Shown here: piece by piece, positions 35,482 through 47,475 of the stretch
Position numbering within the stretch: position 1 is the stretch's first letter
Layout of the letters: each line of letters starts with the position of its first letter
Assembly (NCBI RefSeq): GCF_004912195.1
Contig: NZ_STGW01000005.1
Coordinates: forward strand, 62,001 to 126,000
Direction: 5' to 3'
DNA from: Nocardioides caeni
Lineage (GTDB): Bacteria; Actinomycetota; Actinomycetes; Propionibacteriales; Nocardioidaceae
DNA: 64,000 nucleotides
Program-made: the position numbers and the translations under genes
The notes under the pieces: model-generated
Seen by the model: the letters and a program-made list of their open reading frames with translations, nothing else
The model's database searches: none
What the model was told of the DNA's origin: nothing

Positions 35482-36644
35482 TGGGCAAGCAGCCTGCAGC
35501 CATCATCGGCGTCGGCCAGACGCACCACCGTGCCAAGCGCGAGGACGTCTCCATGGCGGGCCTGTGCCGCGAGGCCATCGACCGCGCGCTCCTCGACGCC
35601 AACCTGACGCTCGACGACATCGATGCGATCGTCGTCGGCAAGGCGCCGGACCTGTTCGAGGGCGTGATGATGCCCGAGCTGTTCCTCGCCGAGGCGCTCG
35701 GCGCGGCCGGCAAGCCGCTCCTGCGCGTCCACACCGCCGGCTCCGTCGGCGGCTCGACCGCCATCGTCGCGTCGTCCCTGGTCCAGGCCGGCGTCCACAA
35801 GCGCGTGCTGACGGTCGCCTACGAGAAGCAGTCCGAGTCCAACGCGATGTGGGCCCTCTCGGTGCCGCTGCCGTTCAACATGCCGGTCCACGCCGGAGCC
35901 GGCGGCTACTTCGCGCCGCACGTGCGGTCCTACATCCGGCGCTCGCAGGCACCCACCCACGTGGGCGCGATCGTGGCCGCCAAGGACCGCAACAACGCGT
36001 TGAAGAACCCCTACGCTCACCTGCACAACGAGGGCACGACCGTCGAGTCCGTGCTGGCCTCGCAGATGCTGTGGGACCCGATCCGCTACGACGAGACCTG
36101 CCCCTCGAGCGACGGTGCGTGCGCGCTGGTCATCGTCGACGAGGACACCGCGAAGTCCTCGCCGAACCCGGCCTGGATCCACGGCACCGTCATGCGCTCG
36201 GAGGCCACCACCGCCGCCGAACGAGACCAGGTCAACCCCCAGGCCGGTCGCGACGCAGCAGCCGCCCTGTGGAAGCAGGCCGGCATCACCTCGCCGATCG
36301 ACGAGATCGACGCGGCCGAGATCTATGTGCCCTTCTCCTGGTTCGAGCCGATGTGGCTGGAGAACCTCGGCTTCGCCGCCGAGGGCGACGGCTGGAAGCT
36401 GACCGAGGCGGGCGAGACCGCGATGACCGGCAGGATCCCGGTCAACTGCTCGGGCGGCGTCCTCTCGTCCAACCCGATCGGCGCGTCCGGGATGCTGCGC
36501 TTCGGCGAGGCGGCCCTCCAGGTGCGCGGTGCGGCCGGCGAGCACCAGGTCGACGGCGCGCGCAAGGCGCTGGGCCATGCCTACGGCGGCGGGTCCCAGT
36601 TCTTCGCGATGTGGGTCGTCGGGGCGGACAAGCCCAGCAACTGA
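35481..36644 (+). CDS. ltp3: Ltp3, thiolase-fold side-chain aldolase
   Basis: A 387-residue thiolase-fold protein, partner of Ltp4. MGKQPAAIIGVGQTHH, RVHTAGSVGGSTAIVASSLVQAG (where thiolases would have the nucleophile Cys; here Ala-Gly-Ser) and PVNCSGGVLSSNPIGASGMLRFGEA are seen. Retention of YVPFSWFEP suggests the SCPx/aldolase subgroup. Start overlaps the ltp4 stop (TGATG) with GGAG upstream. Together with FadD19 this points to an ability to degrade plant sterols with C24 branches. Confidence 0.87.
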   Translation: MGKQPAAIIGVGQTHHRAKREDVSMAGLCREAIDRALLDANLTLDDIDAIVVGKAPDLFEGVMMPELFLAEALGAAGKPLLRVHTAGSVGGSTAIVASSLVQAGVHKRVLTVAYEKQSESNAMWALSVPLPFNMPVHAGAGGYFAPHVRSYIRRSQAPTHVGAIVAAKDRNNALKNPYAHLHNEGTTVESVLASQMLWDPIRYDETCPSSDGACALVIVDEDTAKSSPNPAWIHGTVMRSEATTAAERDQVNPQAGRDAAAALWKQAGITSPIDEIDAAEIYVPFSWFEPMWLENLGFAAEGDGWKLTEAGETAMTGRIPVNCSGGVLSSNPIGASGMLRFGEAALQVRGAAGEHQVDGARKALGHAYGGGSQFFAMWVVGADKPSN

Positions 36645-36661
36645 CGATTCCCGGCGCGCCG

Positions 36662-36667
36662 TAGGCT
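36662..36667 (+). promoter_or_regulatory. Candidate -10 (TAGGCT) for leaderless map
   Basis: TAGGCT is followed by 7 nt and the map GTG, with no Shine-Dalgarno. It lies in the 30-nt gap after ltp3 and would uncouple map from the sterol operon. Confidence 0.4.
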
Positions 36668-36674
36668 GGGGCCC

Positions 36675-37442
36675 GTGATCGAGCTTCGTACCCCGACCCA
36701 GATCGAGCAGATGCGTCCCGCGGGACGCTTCGTCGCCTCGGTGATCCAGGCGCTCATCGAGAAGGCCGACGTCGGGGTGAACCTGCTCGAGCTCGACGAG
36801 CTGGCCCACCGGATGATCAAGGACGCCGGCGCGGAGTCCTGCTACATCGACTACCACCCGTCCTTCGGCGCGAGCCCGTTCGGCAAGGTGCTGTGCACCT
36901 CCGTCAACGACGCCGTCCTGCACGGACTTCCGTTCGACTACGTCCTGCAGGACGGCGACCTGCTCTCCGTCGACTTCGCCGCCTCGGTCGACGGCTGGGT
37001 CTCGGACTCGGCCATGTCGGTCGTCGTCGGCAACGGTGACCCGAAGGACCAGTGGCTCATCGACGTCACCCAGCGTGCGCTGGACGCCGGCATCGAGGCC
37101 GCCCGCGCCGGCAACAAGCTGGGCGACATCTCCTTCGCCATCGGCAGCGTCGCGCACGCCGAGGGACTGAAGGTCAACCTCCAGTTCGGCGGCCACGGCG
37201 TCGGCAAGACCATGCACGGCGAGCCGCACGTCCCCAACGACGGACGCGCCGGCCGCGGACTGAAGCTGCGCCCCGGCCTGGTGATCGCGATCGAGCCCTG
37301 GTTCCTGCACACGACCGACGAGATCGTCTTCGACCCCGACGGCTGGACGATCCGCAGTGCCGACGGCTCCCGCGGCGCCCACGTCGAGCACACGGTCGCC
37401 ATCACCTCCGGCGACCCGCTCGTGCTGACCGCCCGCGACTGA
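36675..37442 (+). CDS. map: Methionine aminopeptidase, type I
   Basis: Removes N-terminal Met from new proteins. The 255-residue enzyme has the five metal ligands in SVDFAASVDGWVSDSAM (two Asp), GGHGVGKTMHGEPH (His), AIEPWF (Glu) and GAHVEHTVAIT (Glu). It is a second-type actinobacterial Map without the N-terminal SH3-binding extension. It follows ltp3 but is housekeeping in nature; a leaderless promoter lies just upstream. A genome this size usually has more than one map copy. Confidence 0.94.
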   Translation: MIELRTPTQIEQMRPAGRFVASVIQALIEKADVGVNLLELDELAHRMIKDAGAESCYIDYHPSFGASPFGKVLCTSVNDAVLHGLPFDYVLQDGDLLSVDFAASVDGWVSDSAMSVVVGNGDPKDQWLIDVTQRALDAGIEAARAGNKLGDISFAIGSVAHAEGLKVNLQFGGHGVGKTMHGEPHVPNDGRAGRGLKLRPGLVIAIEPWFLHTTDEIVFDPDGWTIRSADGSRGAHVEHTVAITSGDPLVLTARD

Positions 37443-37484
37443 CCCGTCCCGGCTGCCCGCACGGCGCGCGGGTACAGGACCGGC

Positions 37485-38594
37485 GTGGGTCGCACCGTCG
37501 GAGTCGAGGAGGAGCTGATCCTCGTCGATCCCCTGACCCGGCGCGCCTCACCCCGCTCGCAGCAGGTGCTGAAGTACGCCGCCGAGAGCGGGCTCGCCGG
37601 CCACGACGTTCTCGACCACGAGCTGTTCCGCCACCAGCTGGAGACCCGGACACCACCCTGCAGCGACCTCGGGGAGCTGCGTGACCACCTGTGGGCCGGG
37701 CGGCGCGCCGCCGCCGTGGCCGCTGCTGGCGTCGGGCTCGGCACGGCCGCATCCGGCGCGGTGCCCATCGAGAGCGGCGAGCCCCGACCGACCCGCGACG
37801 ACCGCTACCTCGCGATGATCGAGACCTACGGCGAGATCGCCAGGCCCGGCGGCACGTGCGGCATGCACGTGCACGTCAACATCGACTCCGACGACGAGGG
37901 CGTGTCGGTGATCGACGCGATCACCCCCTGGCTCCCGGTCCTGCTGGCGATCAGCGCGAACTCGCCCTTCCACCTCGGCCGCGACACCGGCTATGCCTCG
38001 TGGCGCTCCCAGTCCTGGGCGCAGTGGCCCAGCGCGGGACCGCCGGAGCGGTTCGGATCCGCACAGGCCTACCACGACGTCCGGCGGCGCCTGGTCGCCT
38101 CCGGCGCGGCCGCCGACGACGGGATGCTCTACTTCGATGCCCGCCTGTCCCGCAACCAGCCGACCGTCGAGGTCCGCATCGCCGACGTCTGCACCGATCT
38201 GGAGGACGCCGTGCTGATGGCGGCCCTGACCCGCGGCCTGGTCGAGCGCGCGGCGGACGACGATGCCGCGCCCCGGGACGCCGCGTGGAGAGCCGAGCTG
38301 CTGCGCGCGGCGCGCTGGCGCGCTGCCCGCTTCGGCCTGGCCGACCGGCTCCTGGACCCCGTCACCGGTGAGCTCGAGCCGGCTCGACAGGTCGTCGAGA
38401 GCCTCGTCCGCCACGTCCGGGACCAGCTCGACGACAACGGCGACACCGACCTCGTCGGGACCGGCGTCGACCGCGTCCTTGCCGAGGGCGGCTCCGCTCG
38501 GCAACGCGCAGCCCATGAGCGCAGTGACGGCAGTCTCGTCGCGGTGGTGGACGAGCTCGTCCTGCGGACCAACGCTGGGCCCACAGCGCCCTGA
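37485..38594 (+). CDS. YbdK-type carboxylate-amine ligase (glutamate-cysteine ligase family 2)
   Basis: A 369-residue GCS2-family ATP-dependent ligase. MGRTVGVEEELILVDP, GTCGMHVHVNID (metal and substrate loop), SANSPFHLGRDTGYASWRSQSWAQWP and EVRIADVC are clear family motifs. In E. coli YbdK has weak gamma-glutamylcysteine ligase activity; in actinobacteria relatives include EgtA-type enzymes of ergothioneine synthesis. No other egt gene is nearby, so the substrate is open. Start is GTG 37485. Confidence 0.85.
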   Translation: MGRTVGVEEELILVDPLTRRASPRSQQVLKYAAESGLAGHDVLDHELFRHQLETRTPPCSDLGELRDHLWAGRRAAAVAAAGVGLGTAASGAVPIESGEPRPTRDDRYLAMIETYGEIARPGGTCGMHVHVNIDSDDEGVSVIDAITPWLPVLLAISANSPFHLGRDTGYASWRSQSWAQWPSAGPPERFGSAQAYHDVRRRLVASGAAADDGMLYFDARLSRNQPTVEVRIADVCTDLEDAVLMAALTRGLVERAADDDAAPRDAAWRAELLRAARWRAARFGLADRLLDPVTGELEPARQVVESLVRHVRDQLDDNGDTDLVGTGVDRVLAEGGSARQRAAHERSDGSLVAVVDELVLRTNAGPTAP

Positions 38595-38623
38595 CCAGCA
38601 GCGTCAGCGCCCCCGCGCGGGAC

Positions 38624-38776
38624 TCAGTTGGAGAGGCCCCAGAAGAAGCCGAACACGCCGCAGGCCACGCCCAGGCCCACGATCAGCCAGAGCGAGATCC
38701 ACGCCAGCGTGTGCATGCCGTGCTGGTAGTGGTTCTCGGAGAACCCGGGGAAGTGCTCGGTGTTGACGTCGCCCAT
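38624..38776 (-). CDS. Small single-pass membrane protein, 50 residues
   Basis: A short frame supported by a perfect AAGGAGGT ribosome-binding site 6 nt before its ATG. The product starts MGDVNTEHFPGFSENHYQHG and has one transmembrane segment (about residues 24-47, Trp/Leu/Gly-rich). The N-terminal half is His- and acid-rich. No family recognised. It is a separate minus-strand unit between the YbdK-like ligase and the PepSY gene. Confidence 0.65.
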   Translation of the reverse strand: MGDVNTEHFPGFSENHYQHGMHTLAWISLWLIVGLGVACGVFGFFWGLSN

Positions 38777-38846
38777 TGCGACCTCCTTAGATCAGCCTGC
38801 GTCCTGCCCAACGCTACTGCACCCGGAGCCGACCCGGTCGGCACGC

Positions 38847-39419
38847 TCAGCGATCGGCGTGGGTCGCGACGATCCCGAAGTCCGCGTCGAGCTCGATGTC
38901 CCACTCCAGGCCGTCAGCATCGCGCACCTCGACCTCGTAGGCGACGCCACGGACGTCGCTCGCTTCGACATCGATCACCGTGCTGCCGGGCTTCTCGGTC
39001 AGCGCGGCCTTCTCCGCGGCGGTCCGCTCGGCATCACTGAGGACGCGGTCATCGGCGTCCGGGCGCTCGTCGCTGTCGTCGTCGCGGTCGTCGTCGCGGT
39101 CGTCATCCCTGTCATCGCGGTCGTCGTCGTGCTCCGTGCTGACGACCTCGAGGTCCTCGTCGAGGAGGACGTCGACCTCGCGGCCGTCCTCGAGCAGGAC
39201 CTCGACCTCGTAGCCGTCCTCGCCGTCGTCGGCACGTTCGACGTCGAGGGCGCGCCCGCCGCCGGCAGCGGAGGTGGCCGCATCGGCGGCGCGGGTGCGC
39301 TCGTCACCGCGGACCTCGTCGGCCGAGGCGACCCACACGGTGCCGCCGACGGCCAGCGCAGCGACGGCGAGCGTGGCGGGGATGACGACCTTCTTGGAGC
39401 GCAGACGGGCGATCTTCAT
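38847..39419 (-). CDS. PepSY-domain exported protein with Asp/Arg repeat
   Basis: A 190-residue protein: basic N-terminus, one signal anchor (about 10-33), a first PepSY-like unit (VEVLLEDGREVDVLLDEDLEV form), a low-complexity stretch DDDRDDRDDDRDDDRDDD, and a second PepSY unit (ERTAAEKAALTEKPG...YEVEVRDADG). PepSY proteins are often targets or modulators of adjacent two-component systems and of secreted proteases. It follows the histidine kinase by 116 nt on the same strand. The underlying DNA repeat (39064-39130) may be length-variable. Confidence 0.8.
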   Translation of the reverse strand: MKIARLRSKKVVIPATLAVAALAVGGTVWVASADEVRGDERTRAADAATSAAGGGRALDVERADDGEDGYEVEVLLEDGREVDVLLDEDLEVVSTEHDDDRDDRDDDRDDDRDDDSDERPDADDRVLSDAERTAAEKAALTEKPGSTVIDVEASDVRGVAYEVEVRDADGLEWDIELDADFGIVATHADR

Positions 39420-39535
39420 GATGTGTCCTCTCGGATGAGCTCTCGTGCCACCGCTCTCGGTGGCCTCGTGGCACGAGCCTGCCGAGGGGGCGCTGAAGCC
39501 AGCCTGAAGGCTCCTGAAGGGCCGTTCAGGCAGGG

Positions 39536-40888
39536 TCAGGCGGGTCTGGCGGGAAGCCGGACGACGAACCGGGCTCCGCCCAGGTCCGACCCGTCGACCG
39601 TCACCGAGCCACCGTGGGCGGTGACGACCTCACGGACGATCGCGAGGCCCAGTCCGCTGCCACCGGCGTCGCGGGTGCGGGCGTCGTCGAGCCGGACGAA
39701 GCGGTCGAACACCCGGTCACGGTCGGGCTCAGGGATCCCCGCGCCGTCGTCCTCGACGGTCAGGACGACCCCGCCCGACTGGTCACCGAGCGAGACACGC
39801 AGCGCTCCCTCGGCGTGCCGCGCGGCGTTGTCGACGAGGTTGCGCACGACCTGACCGAGGGCGACCGCGTCACCCACGACCCGCGCAGCTCCGACACCGG
39901 TGGCGTCGACCGTGAGGCCGAGCCGACGGATCCGTCGTACATCGGAGAGGACGAGGTCGTCGAGGTCGATCTCGGTCGGGGCGGTGCGCGGACGACCGTC
40001 GCCCATCCGGGCGAGCAACAGGAGCTGGTCGACGATGGCCTGCATCCGCAACGCCTCCTCGAGCACGGTCTCGCTCAGCTCTTCGTGGCCGACCGCCTCG
40101 GGGTGGGCGCGAGCGACCTCGGCGACCTGGCGCAGACTGCTCAGGGGCGAGCGCAGCTCGTGCGAGGCATCGCCGACGAACTGCTCCTGCCGGTCCCGCG
40201 CCCGCTGGAGCCGGGCCAGCATGTCGTTCATCGTGCGGGCCAGGCGACCGATCTCGTCGTCGGCGGCAGGCTCCGGCACCCGGCGCTCGAGCTCGGCACC
40301 GGTGATCAGGTCGACCTCGCGGCGGATCTCGTCCACCGGCCGGAGCGCCCGGCCCACGATCAGCCAGGTCGACAGGCCGAGGACGGCGAGCAGGGCGGGC
40401 AGCCCGACCAGCAGCGGCGTCACGAGCGCGGCCGTCGTCTCGTCGACGTCCTCGAGGGAGACCGCTGCCGTGACGACGTAGCCGGGACCGGCGTCGACGG
40501 TCTCCCGGGCCACGACGTAGGGGTGGTCCTGCATGAGATCGAAGACCGCTCCATCCTCCTCCGGGAGCACGGTGTCCGCGCCGGACGACGCGACGCTGAA
40601 CCCTTCGTCTCGGTCGACGACCTGCCAGACAACGTCGTCAAGATCATCCTCGTCGTCCTCTTCATCATCGTCATCGAGGTCGCCTCGCGGTGACGGCGGC
40701 ACCTGACCGGCCTCGAGCTGAGCGGCGAGCGAATCCACCTGCTGCTCCGCGGCGGACTCGGCACTGTCGCGCAGGGAGTCGCGGACGGCGAACACGAGCG
40801 CCGCGGCGCCGACCAGCAGTGCGGCCGCGACCACGAGCACCGCGGCGAGGGTGGTGCGGGTGCGGATCGAGGTGGTGGACCAGCTCAC
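39536..40888 (-). CDS. Two-component sensor histidine kinase
   Basis: A 450-residue membrane kinase: TM1 (about 10-34), extracytoplasmic sensor (35-150) with the acidic run DLDDDDEEDDEDDLDD, TM2 (about 156-178), HAMP (about 179-232), HisKA with the phospho-acceptor His in ASHELRSPLSSLRQ, and HATPase_c with N box (NLVDNAARHAEG), G1 (DDGAGI) and G2 (GGSGLGLAIV). GTG 40888 lies 1 nt after the response-regulator stop. The acid-rich loop and the Asp-rich PepSY neighbour suggest cation sensing, which is inference. Confidence 0.92.
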   Translation of the reverse strand: MSWSTTSIRTRTTLAAVLVVAAALLVGAAALVFAVRDSLRDSAESAAEQQVDSLAAQLEAGQVPPSPRGDLDDDDEEDDEDDLDDVVWQVVDRDEGFSVASSGADTVLPEEDGAVFDLMQDHPYVVARETVDAGPGYVVTAAVSLEDVDETTAALVTPLLVGLPALLAVLGLSTWLIVGRALRPVDEIRREVDLITGAELERRVPEPAADDEIGRLARTMNDMLARLQRARDRQEQFVGDASHELRSPLSSLRQVAEVARAHPEAVGHEELSETVLEEALRMQAIVDQLLLLARMGDGRPRTAPTEIDLDDLVLSDVRRIRRLGLTVDATGVGAARVVGDAVALGQVVRNLVDNAARHAEGALRVSLGDQSGGVVLTVEDDGAGIPEPDRDRVFDRFVRLDDARTRDAGGSGLGLAIVREVVTAHGGSVTVDGSDLGGARFVVRLPARPA

Positions 40889-40889
40889 G

Positions 40890-41567
<678 letters not shown>

Positions 41568-41606
41568 CGGACCTCCGGCAGGGGAATCGACAGGGAAAAG
41601 GCAGAG

Positions 41607-41638
41607 CAGGGCGGCTCCATTGTCGTGGAGCCGCCCTG
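41607..41638 (-). terminator. Strong intrinsic-type terminator after cyp125
   Basis: A 13-bp perfect stem with a 6-nt loop, GC-rich, in the 96-nt gap between the cyp125 stop and the response regulator. In the minus-strand direction it is followed within about 8 nt by TTTT. It should end the cyp125 transcript. Confidence 0.75.
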
Positions 41639-41663
41639 AATCTGCGCTGAAGGAGTCAGCCGG

Positions 41664-44260
<2,597 letters not shown>

Positions 44261-44291
44261 CCCCGATCTGACCGACATCCGGTCAGGCCCA

Positions 44292-44316
44292 TTGCCGCGA
44301 CAGCGTGTCGCGGCAA
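44292..44316. terminator. Hairpin between fadA5 and ndh
   Basis: TTGCCGCGACA, 3 nt, TGTCGCGGCAA: 11-bp perfect stem, 31 nt after the fadA5 stop and 10 nt before the ndh ATG. It may end fadA5 transcription, or, being so near the ndh start, affect ndh translation. No U-tract follows. Confidence 0.45.
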
Positions 44317-44326
44317 GACTCGCCCC

Positions 44327-45760
44327 ATGGGCTCCCGTCACCACGTCGTCGTTGTCGGCTCCGGCTTCGGCGGACTCTTCGCCACCAAGGCGCTCAAGCG
44401 CCCCGACGTGGATGTCACGCTGATCTCGAAGACCACCCATCACCTGTTCCAGCCGCTGCTCTACCAAGTCGCGACGGGCATCCTGGCGCAGGGCGAGATC
44501 GCCCCGCCCACCCGCGAGGTGCTGGCCCGGCAGGAGAACGCCCGCGTCGTGCTGGGTGAGGTCAACGCGCTGGACCTCCGGGCGCGCACCATCACCTCCG
44601 ACATCCAGGGGCGGGTGCACCAGCTCTCCTACGACTCGCTGATCATCGCCGCCGGCGCCGGCCAGTCGTACTTCGGCAACGACCACTTCGCCGACTTCGC
44701 CCCCGGCATGAAGACGATCGACGACGCGCTCGAACTGCGCGGGCGGATCTTCGGTGCCTTCGAGCTGGCCGAGCTCGCCGAGACGAAGGAGGAGCTCGAG
44801 CGCTACCTGACCTTCGTCGTCGTCGGCGCGGGACCGACGGGCGTGGAGATGGCCGGCCAGATCGCCGAGCTCGCGCACAAGACGCTGCGCCGTGACTTCC
44901 GCAGTTTCGACCCCCGTCAGGCGCGGGTGGTCATGGTCGACGCCGCACCGCAGGTGCTGCCACCGTTCGGCGCCAAGCTCGGTGCCGTTGCCCAGAAGTC
45001 GCTGGAGAAGCGTGGCGTCGAGGTGCTGCTCGGCGGCATCGTGACCACCGTCGACCAGCTCGGCATCGAGCTGCAGCACAAGGACGGCTCGACCACGCGG
45101 ATCGAGGCCGCCACGAAGGTGTGGGCGGCCGGAGTCCAGGCGTCACCGCTCGGCAAGCTCCTTGCCGATCAGACCGGCGCCCAGCTCGACCGCGCCGGAC
45201 GCGTCGCCGTGAACCCCGACCTCACGCTGCCCGGCTATCCCGAGGTCTTCGTGGTCGGCGACATGATGGCGCTGGACAACCTGCCCGGTGTCGCGCAGGT
45301 CGCGATCCAGGGCGGCAAGTACGCCGCGAGGACGATCAACCAGCGTGTCGAGGAGAAGGCGCCCCCGGGCCCGTTCAAGTACTTCGACAAGGGCTCGATG
45401 GCGACGATCTCGCGCTTCAGCGCGGTCGCCCTCGTGGGCAGGCTGCGGCTGACCGGCCTGATCGCCTGGCTGATGTGGCTGGTGATCCACCTGCTGTATC
45501 TGACCGGCTTCAAGAACCGGTTCACCGCGCTGCTGCACTGGCTGGTGACCTTCGCGAGCAACAGCCGCTCGGAGCGGACCGCGACCGCTCAGCAGATCTA
45601 TGCCCGCCTGGCGATCGGTCGTCTCGAGGGAGGGACGGCGTCGGTGGCCTCCTCGCCGGCCCACTGGAACGACCTCCGTGCGGAGCTCGAGGCGAAGGCC
45701 GCCGAGGAGACCCGGCTCACCGACAGCGGTGAGCGTGGGTCGCGGGTCGAAGCGGGCTGA
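44327..45760 (+). CDS. ndh: Type II NADH dehydrogenase (NDH-2)
   Basis: Single-subunit FAD enzyme passing electrons from NADH to quinone at the membrane. The 477-residue protein has the FAD motif VVVGSGFGGLFATKAL, the NADH motif VVVGAGPTGVEMAGQIAEL, the quinone-site region GVAQVAIQGGKYAA and a C-terminal amphipathic membrane stretch (about 375-400, IAWLMWLVIHLLYLTGF). Steroid beta-oxidation makes much NADH, so its place beside fadA5 may be meaningful. Its stop abuts the convergent SDR stop (TGATCA). Confidence 0.9.
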   Translation: MGSRHHVVVVGSGFGGLFATKALKRPDVDVTLISKTTHHLFQPLLYQVATGILAQGEIAPPTREVLARQENARVVLGEVNALDLRARTITSDIQGRVHQLSYDSLIIAAGAGQSYFGNDHFADFAPGMKTIDDALELRGRIFGAFELAELAETKEELERYLTFVVVGAGPTGVEMAGQIAELAHKTLRRDFRSFDPRQARVVMVDAAPQVLPPFGAKLGAVAQKSLEKRGVEVLLGGIVTTVDQLGIELQHKDGSTTRIEAATKVWAAGVQASPLGKLLADQTGAQLDRAGRVAVNPDLTLPGYPEVFVVGDMMALDNLPGVAQVAIQGGKYAARTINQRVEEKAPPGPFKYFDKGSMATISRFSAVALVGRLRLTGLIAWLMWLVIHLLYLTGFKNRFTALLHWLVTFASNSRSERTATAQQIYARLAIGRLEGGTASVASSPAHWNDLRAELEAKAAEETRLTDSGERGSRVEAG

Positions 45761-46654
45761 TCAGGCGCCGTAGACGGGCTCCGGAGCCGGCGCCTCGGCC
45801 AACAGCTCGCGCAGGGCGGGACCGACCTTCTCGGCCTCCCACCGGGCGCCGGCGTCGCGGGAGGGACCGTGCGCCCAGGCGTTCTCCACCGTGATCACGC
45901 CGCCGTCGACCTCGATGACGCGGCCGGTCACGTCGCCGGCCTCCTCGGAGGCGAGCCAGGCGACGATCGGCGAGTTGTCCTCCGGCAGCGCCATCGCCGA
46001 GGTGTCGAAGGCGCCCTCGGTCATCCGGGTCTTGGCGACCGGCGCGATCGCGTTGACCGTCACCCCGACCCGGCTCAGCTCGGCCGCGGCGACGAGGGTC
46101 ATCGTGGCGATGCCGCCCTTCGCGGCGGAGTAGACGACCTGCCCGATCGAGCCCTGCAGGCCGGCGCCGGACGTCGTGTTGATGACCCGAGCCACCCGCT
46201 GACGGCCCTGCTTCGACTCCGCGCGCCAGTAGGCAGCAGCGTGGCGCAGCGTGGCGAAGTGGCCCTTGAGGTGCACCCGCACCACCGCGTCGAACTCGTC
46301 CTCGGTCGCGTTGACCAGCATCCGGTCGCGGACGAACCCAGCGTTGTTGACCAGGATGTCGAGGCCACCGAAGGTCTCGATGGCCTGCTGCACCAGGGCG
46401 GCGGCCTGCTCGAAGTCGGCGACGTCGGCGCCGTTGACCACGGCCTCGCCCCCCATCGCCTCGATCTCGGCGACCACCTCGTGGGCCGGGCTCTGCCGAT
46501 CGGAAGGGGCGGTCTTCTCACCGTTGTTGGAGACGCCGAAGTCGTTGACGACGACCTTCGCACCGTGCCGGGCCAGCTCCAGCGCGTGCGCACGTCCGAT
46601 GCCACGACCCGCGCCGGTCACGATCGCGACGCGACCCTCGAGAAGCTTGCTCAC
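45761..46654 (-). CDS. SDR oxidoreductase, Rv3548c-like (KstR2 regulon)
   Basis: A 297-residue short-chain dehydrogenase. VAIVTGAGRGIGRAHALELA (NAD loop), NNAGF, catalytic Ser in NTTSGAGLQGS and the Tyr-x3-Lys of YSAAKGG are intact; long inserts in the N-terminal third (VVNDFGVSNNGE...) fit hydroxyacyl-CoA dehydrogenase-like members. By position it matches Rv3548c of the M. tuberculosis KstR2 regulon. GTG start overlaps the preceding SDR stop by 4 nt. It probably oxidises a hydroxyacyl-CoA intermediate of ring C/D breakdown; the exact step is not settled by sequence. Confidence 0.85.
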   Translation of the reverse strand: MSKLLEGRVAIVTGAGRGIGRAHALELARHGAKVVVNDFGVSNNGEKTAPSDRQSPAHEVVAEIEAMGGEAVVNGADVADFEQAAALVQQAIETFGGLDILVNNAGFVRDRMLVNATEDEFDAVVRVHLKGHFATLRHAAAYWRAESKQGRQRVARVINTTSGAGLQGSIGQVVYSAAKGGIATMTLVAAAELSRVGVTVNAIAPVAKTRMTEGAFDTSAMALPEDNSPIVAWLASEEAGDVTGRVIEVDGGVITVENAWAHGPSRDAGARWEAEKVGPALRELLAEAPAPEPVYGA

Positions 46655-47433
46655 TGGGACTCTCCTTGTGTGTTCTGGGCGTTCTGGGCGATGTGGAGGA
46701 AGACGGGCTGCTCGCCGCCTCCGTGGCAGGCGAGCCGCGCTCCCGAGACGTAGGACGCCAGGTCGCTGGCGAGGAACGCGACGACCTGTCCGATCTCGGT
46801 GACGTCCGCCATCCGGCCGGCGGGGATGGTGGCCTCGATCGCCACCACGGTCGCATCGCCGCCGTAGTGGTCGGCCGTGTCGGGCGTGCGGACCAGGCCC
46901 ACGTCGACCGCGTTGACCCGCACCTTCGGTCCCCACTCCTGGGCGAGCGACGCGGTGAGGGCGTCGACGCCTGCCTTGGCGGCGCCGTAGGCGGCCGTCC
47001 CCGGCGAGGGACGGGACGCGGAGATGGAGGAGATGTTGATGATCGCCCCGCCGCCGGGCTGGCCCTGCATGACGTGGTTGGCGGCCTGGCTGACCAGGAG
47101 CGAGGACATCAGGTTGAGGCCGACGATCTTGTCGTGGAAGCGGGGCGAGGCCTCCGCAGCCAGGGCGTACGGCGCCCCGCCGGCGTTGTTGACGACGATG
47201 TCGAGGCGATCGTGCTCGGCCGTGAGGGCGTCGATCAGGGCGGCGACGGACTCGGGGTCCCGCACGTCGCACAGGCGGTGCACGGCCCCGGTCGGGGGCT
47301 CGGCCTCGGAGCGTCCGCAGGTCACGACCGTGGCGCCGGCGGCGAGGAGGACCTCGGAGATGCCGCGGCCGATGCCGCGCGCGCCGCCGGTGACGAGGGC
47401 GACGCGACCGGTCAGGTCGAGGTGGAGTGGCAT
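46651..47433 (-). CDS. SDR oxidoreductase, Rv3549c-like (KstR2 regulon)
   Basis: A 260-residue short-chain dehydrogenase: VALVTGGARGIGRGISEVL, NNAGGAP, Ser in NISSISASRPSPGT and Tyr-x3-Lys in YGAAKAG are complete. It is the first gene on the minus side of the KstR2 palindrome at 47445 and couples to the next SDR. TAGGGT ends 7 nt before the ATG, so the transcript should be leaderless. The C-terminal tail after about residue 235 is Gln/Asn-rich and longer than usual. Substrate unassigned. Confidence 0.85.
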   Translation of the reverse strand: MPLHLDLTGRVALVTGGARGIGRGISEVLLAAGATVVTCGRSEAEPPTGAVHRLCDVRDPESVAALIDALTAEHDRLDIVVNNAGGAPYALAAEASPRFHDKIVGLNLMSSLLVSQAANHVMQGQPGGGAIINISSISASRPSPGTAAYGAAKAGVDALTASLAQEWGPKVRVNAVDVGLVRTPDTADHYGGDATVVAIEATIPAGRMADVTEIGQVVAFLASDLASYVSGARLACHGGGEQPVFLHIAQNAQNTQGESQ

Positions 47434-47444
47434 GGGCGCCACCC

Positions 47445-47464
47445 TACCAAGCAAATGCTTGGTA
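47445..47464. promoter_or_regulatory. KstR2 operator between SDR and echA20
   Basis: TACCAAGCA, AA, TGCTTGGTA, lying within a longer perfect palindrome (47440-47469, 14-bp arms). Start codons lie 11 bp away on each side. The outer TA of each end begins a TAGGGT -10 (47441-47446 minus; 47463-47468 plus), each 7 nt from a start codon. The half-sites ACCAAG/CTTGGT resemble the reported KstR2 motif, but the spacing is 6 rather than 2. Confidence 0.8.
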
Positions 47465-47475
47465 GGGTGCTGGAC

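Noticed and set aside
39064..39130. CRISPR-like or satellite repeat
   Set aside because: It is the coding DNA of an Asp/Arg repeat in the PepSY protein, without spacers.
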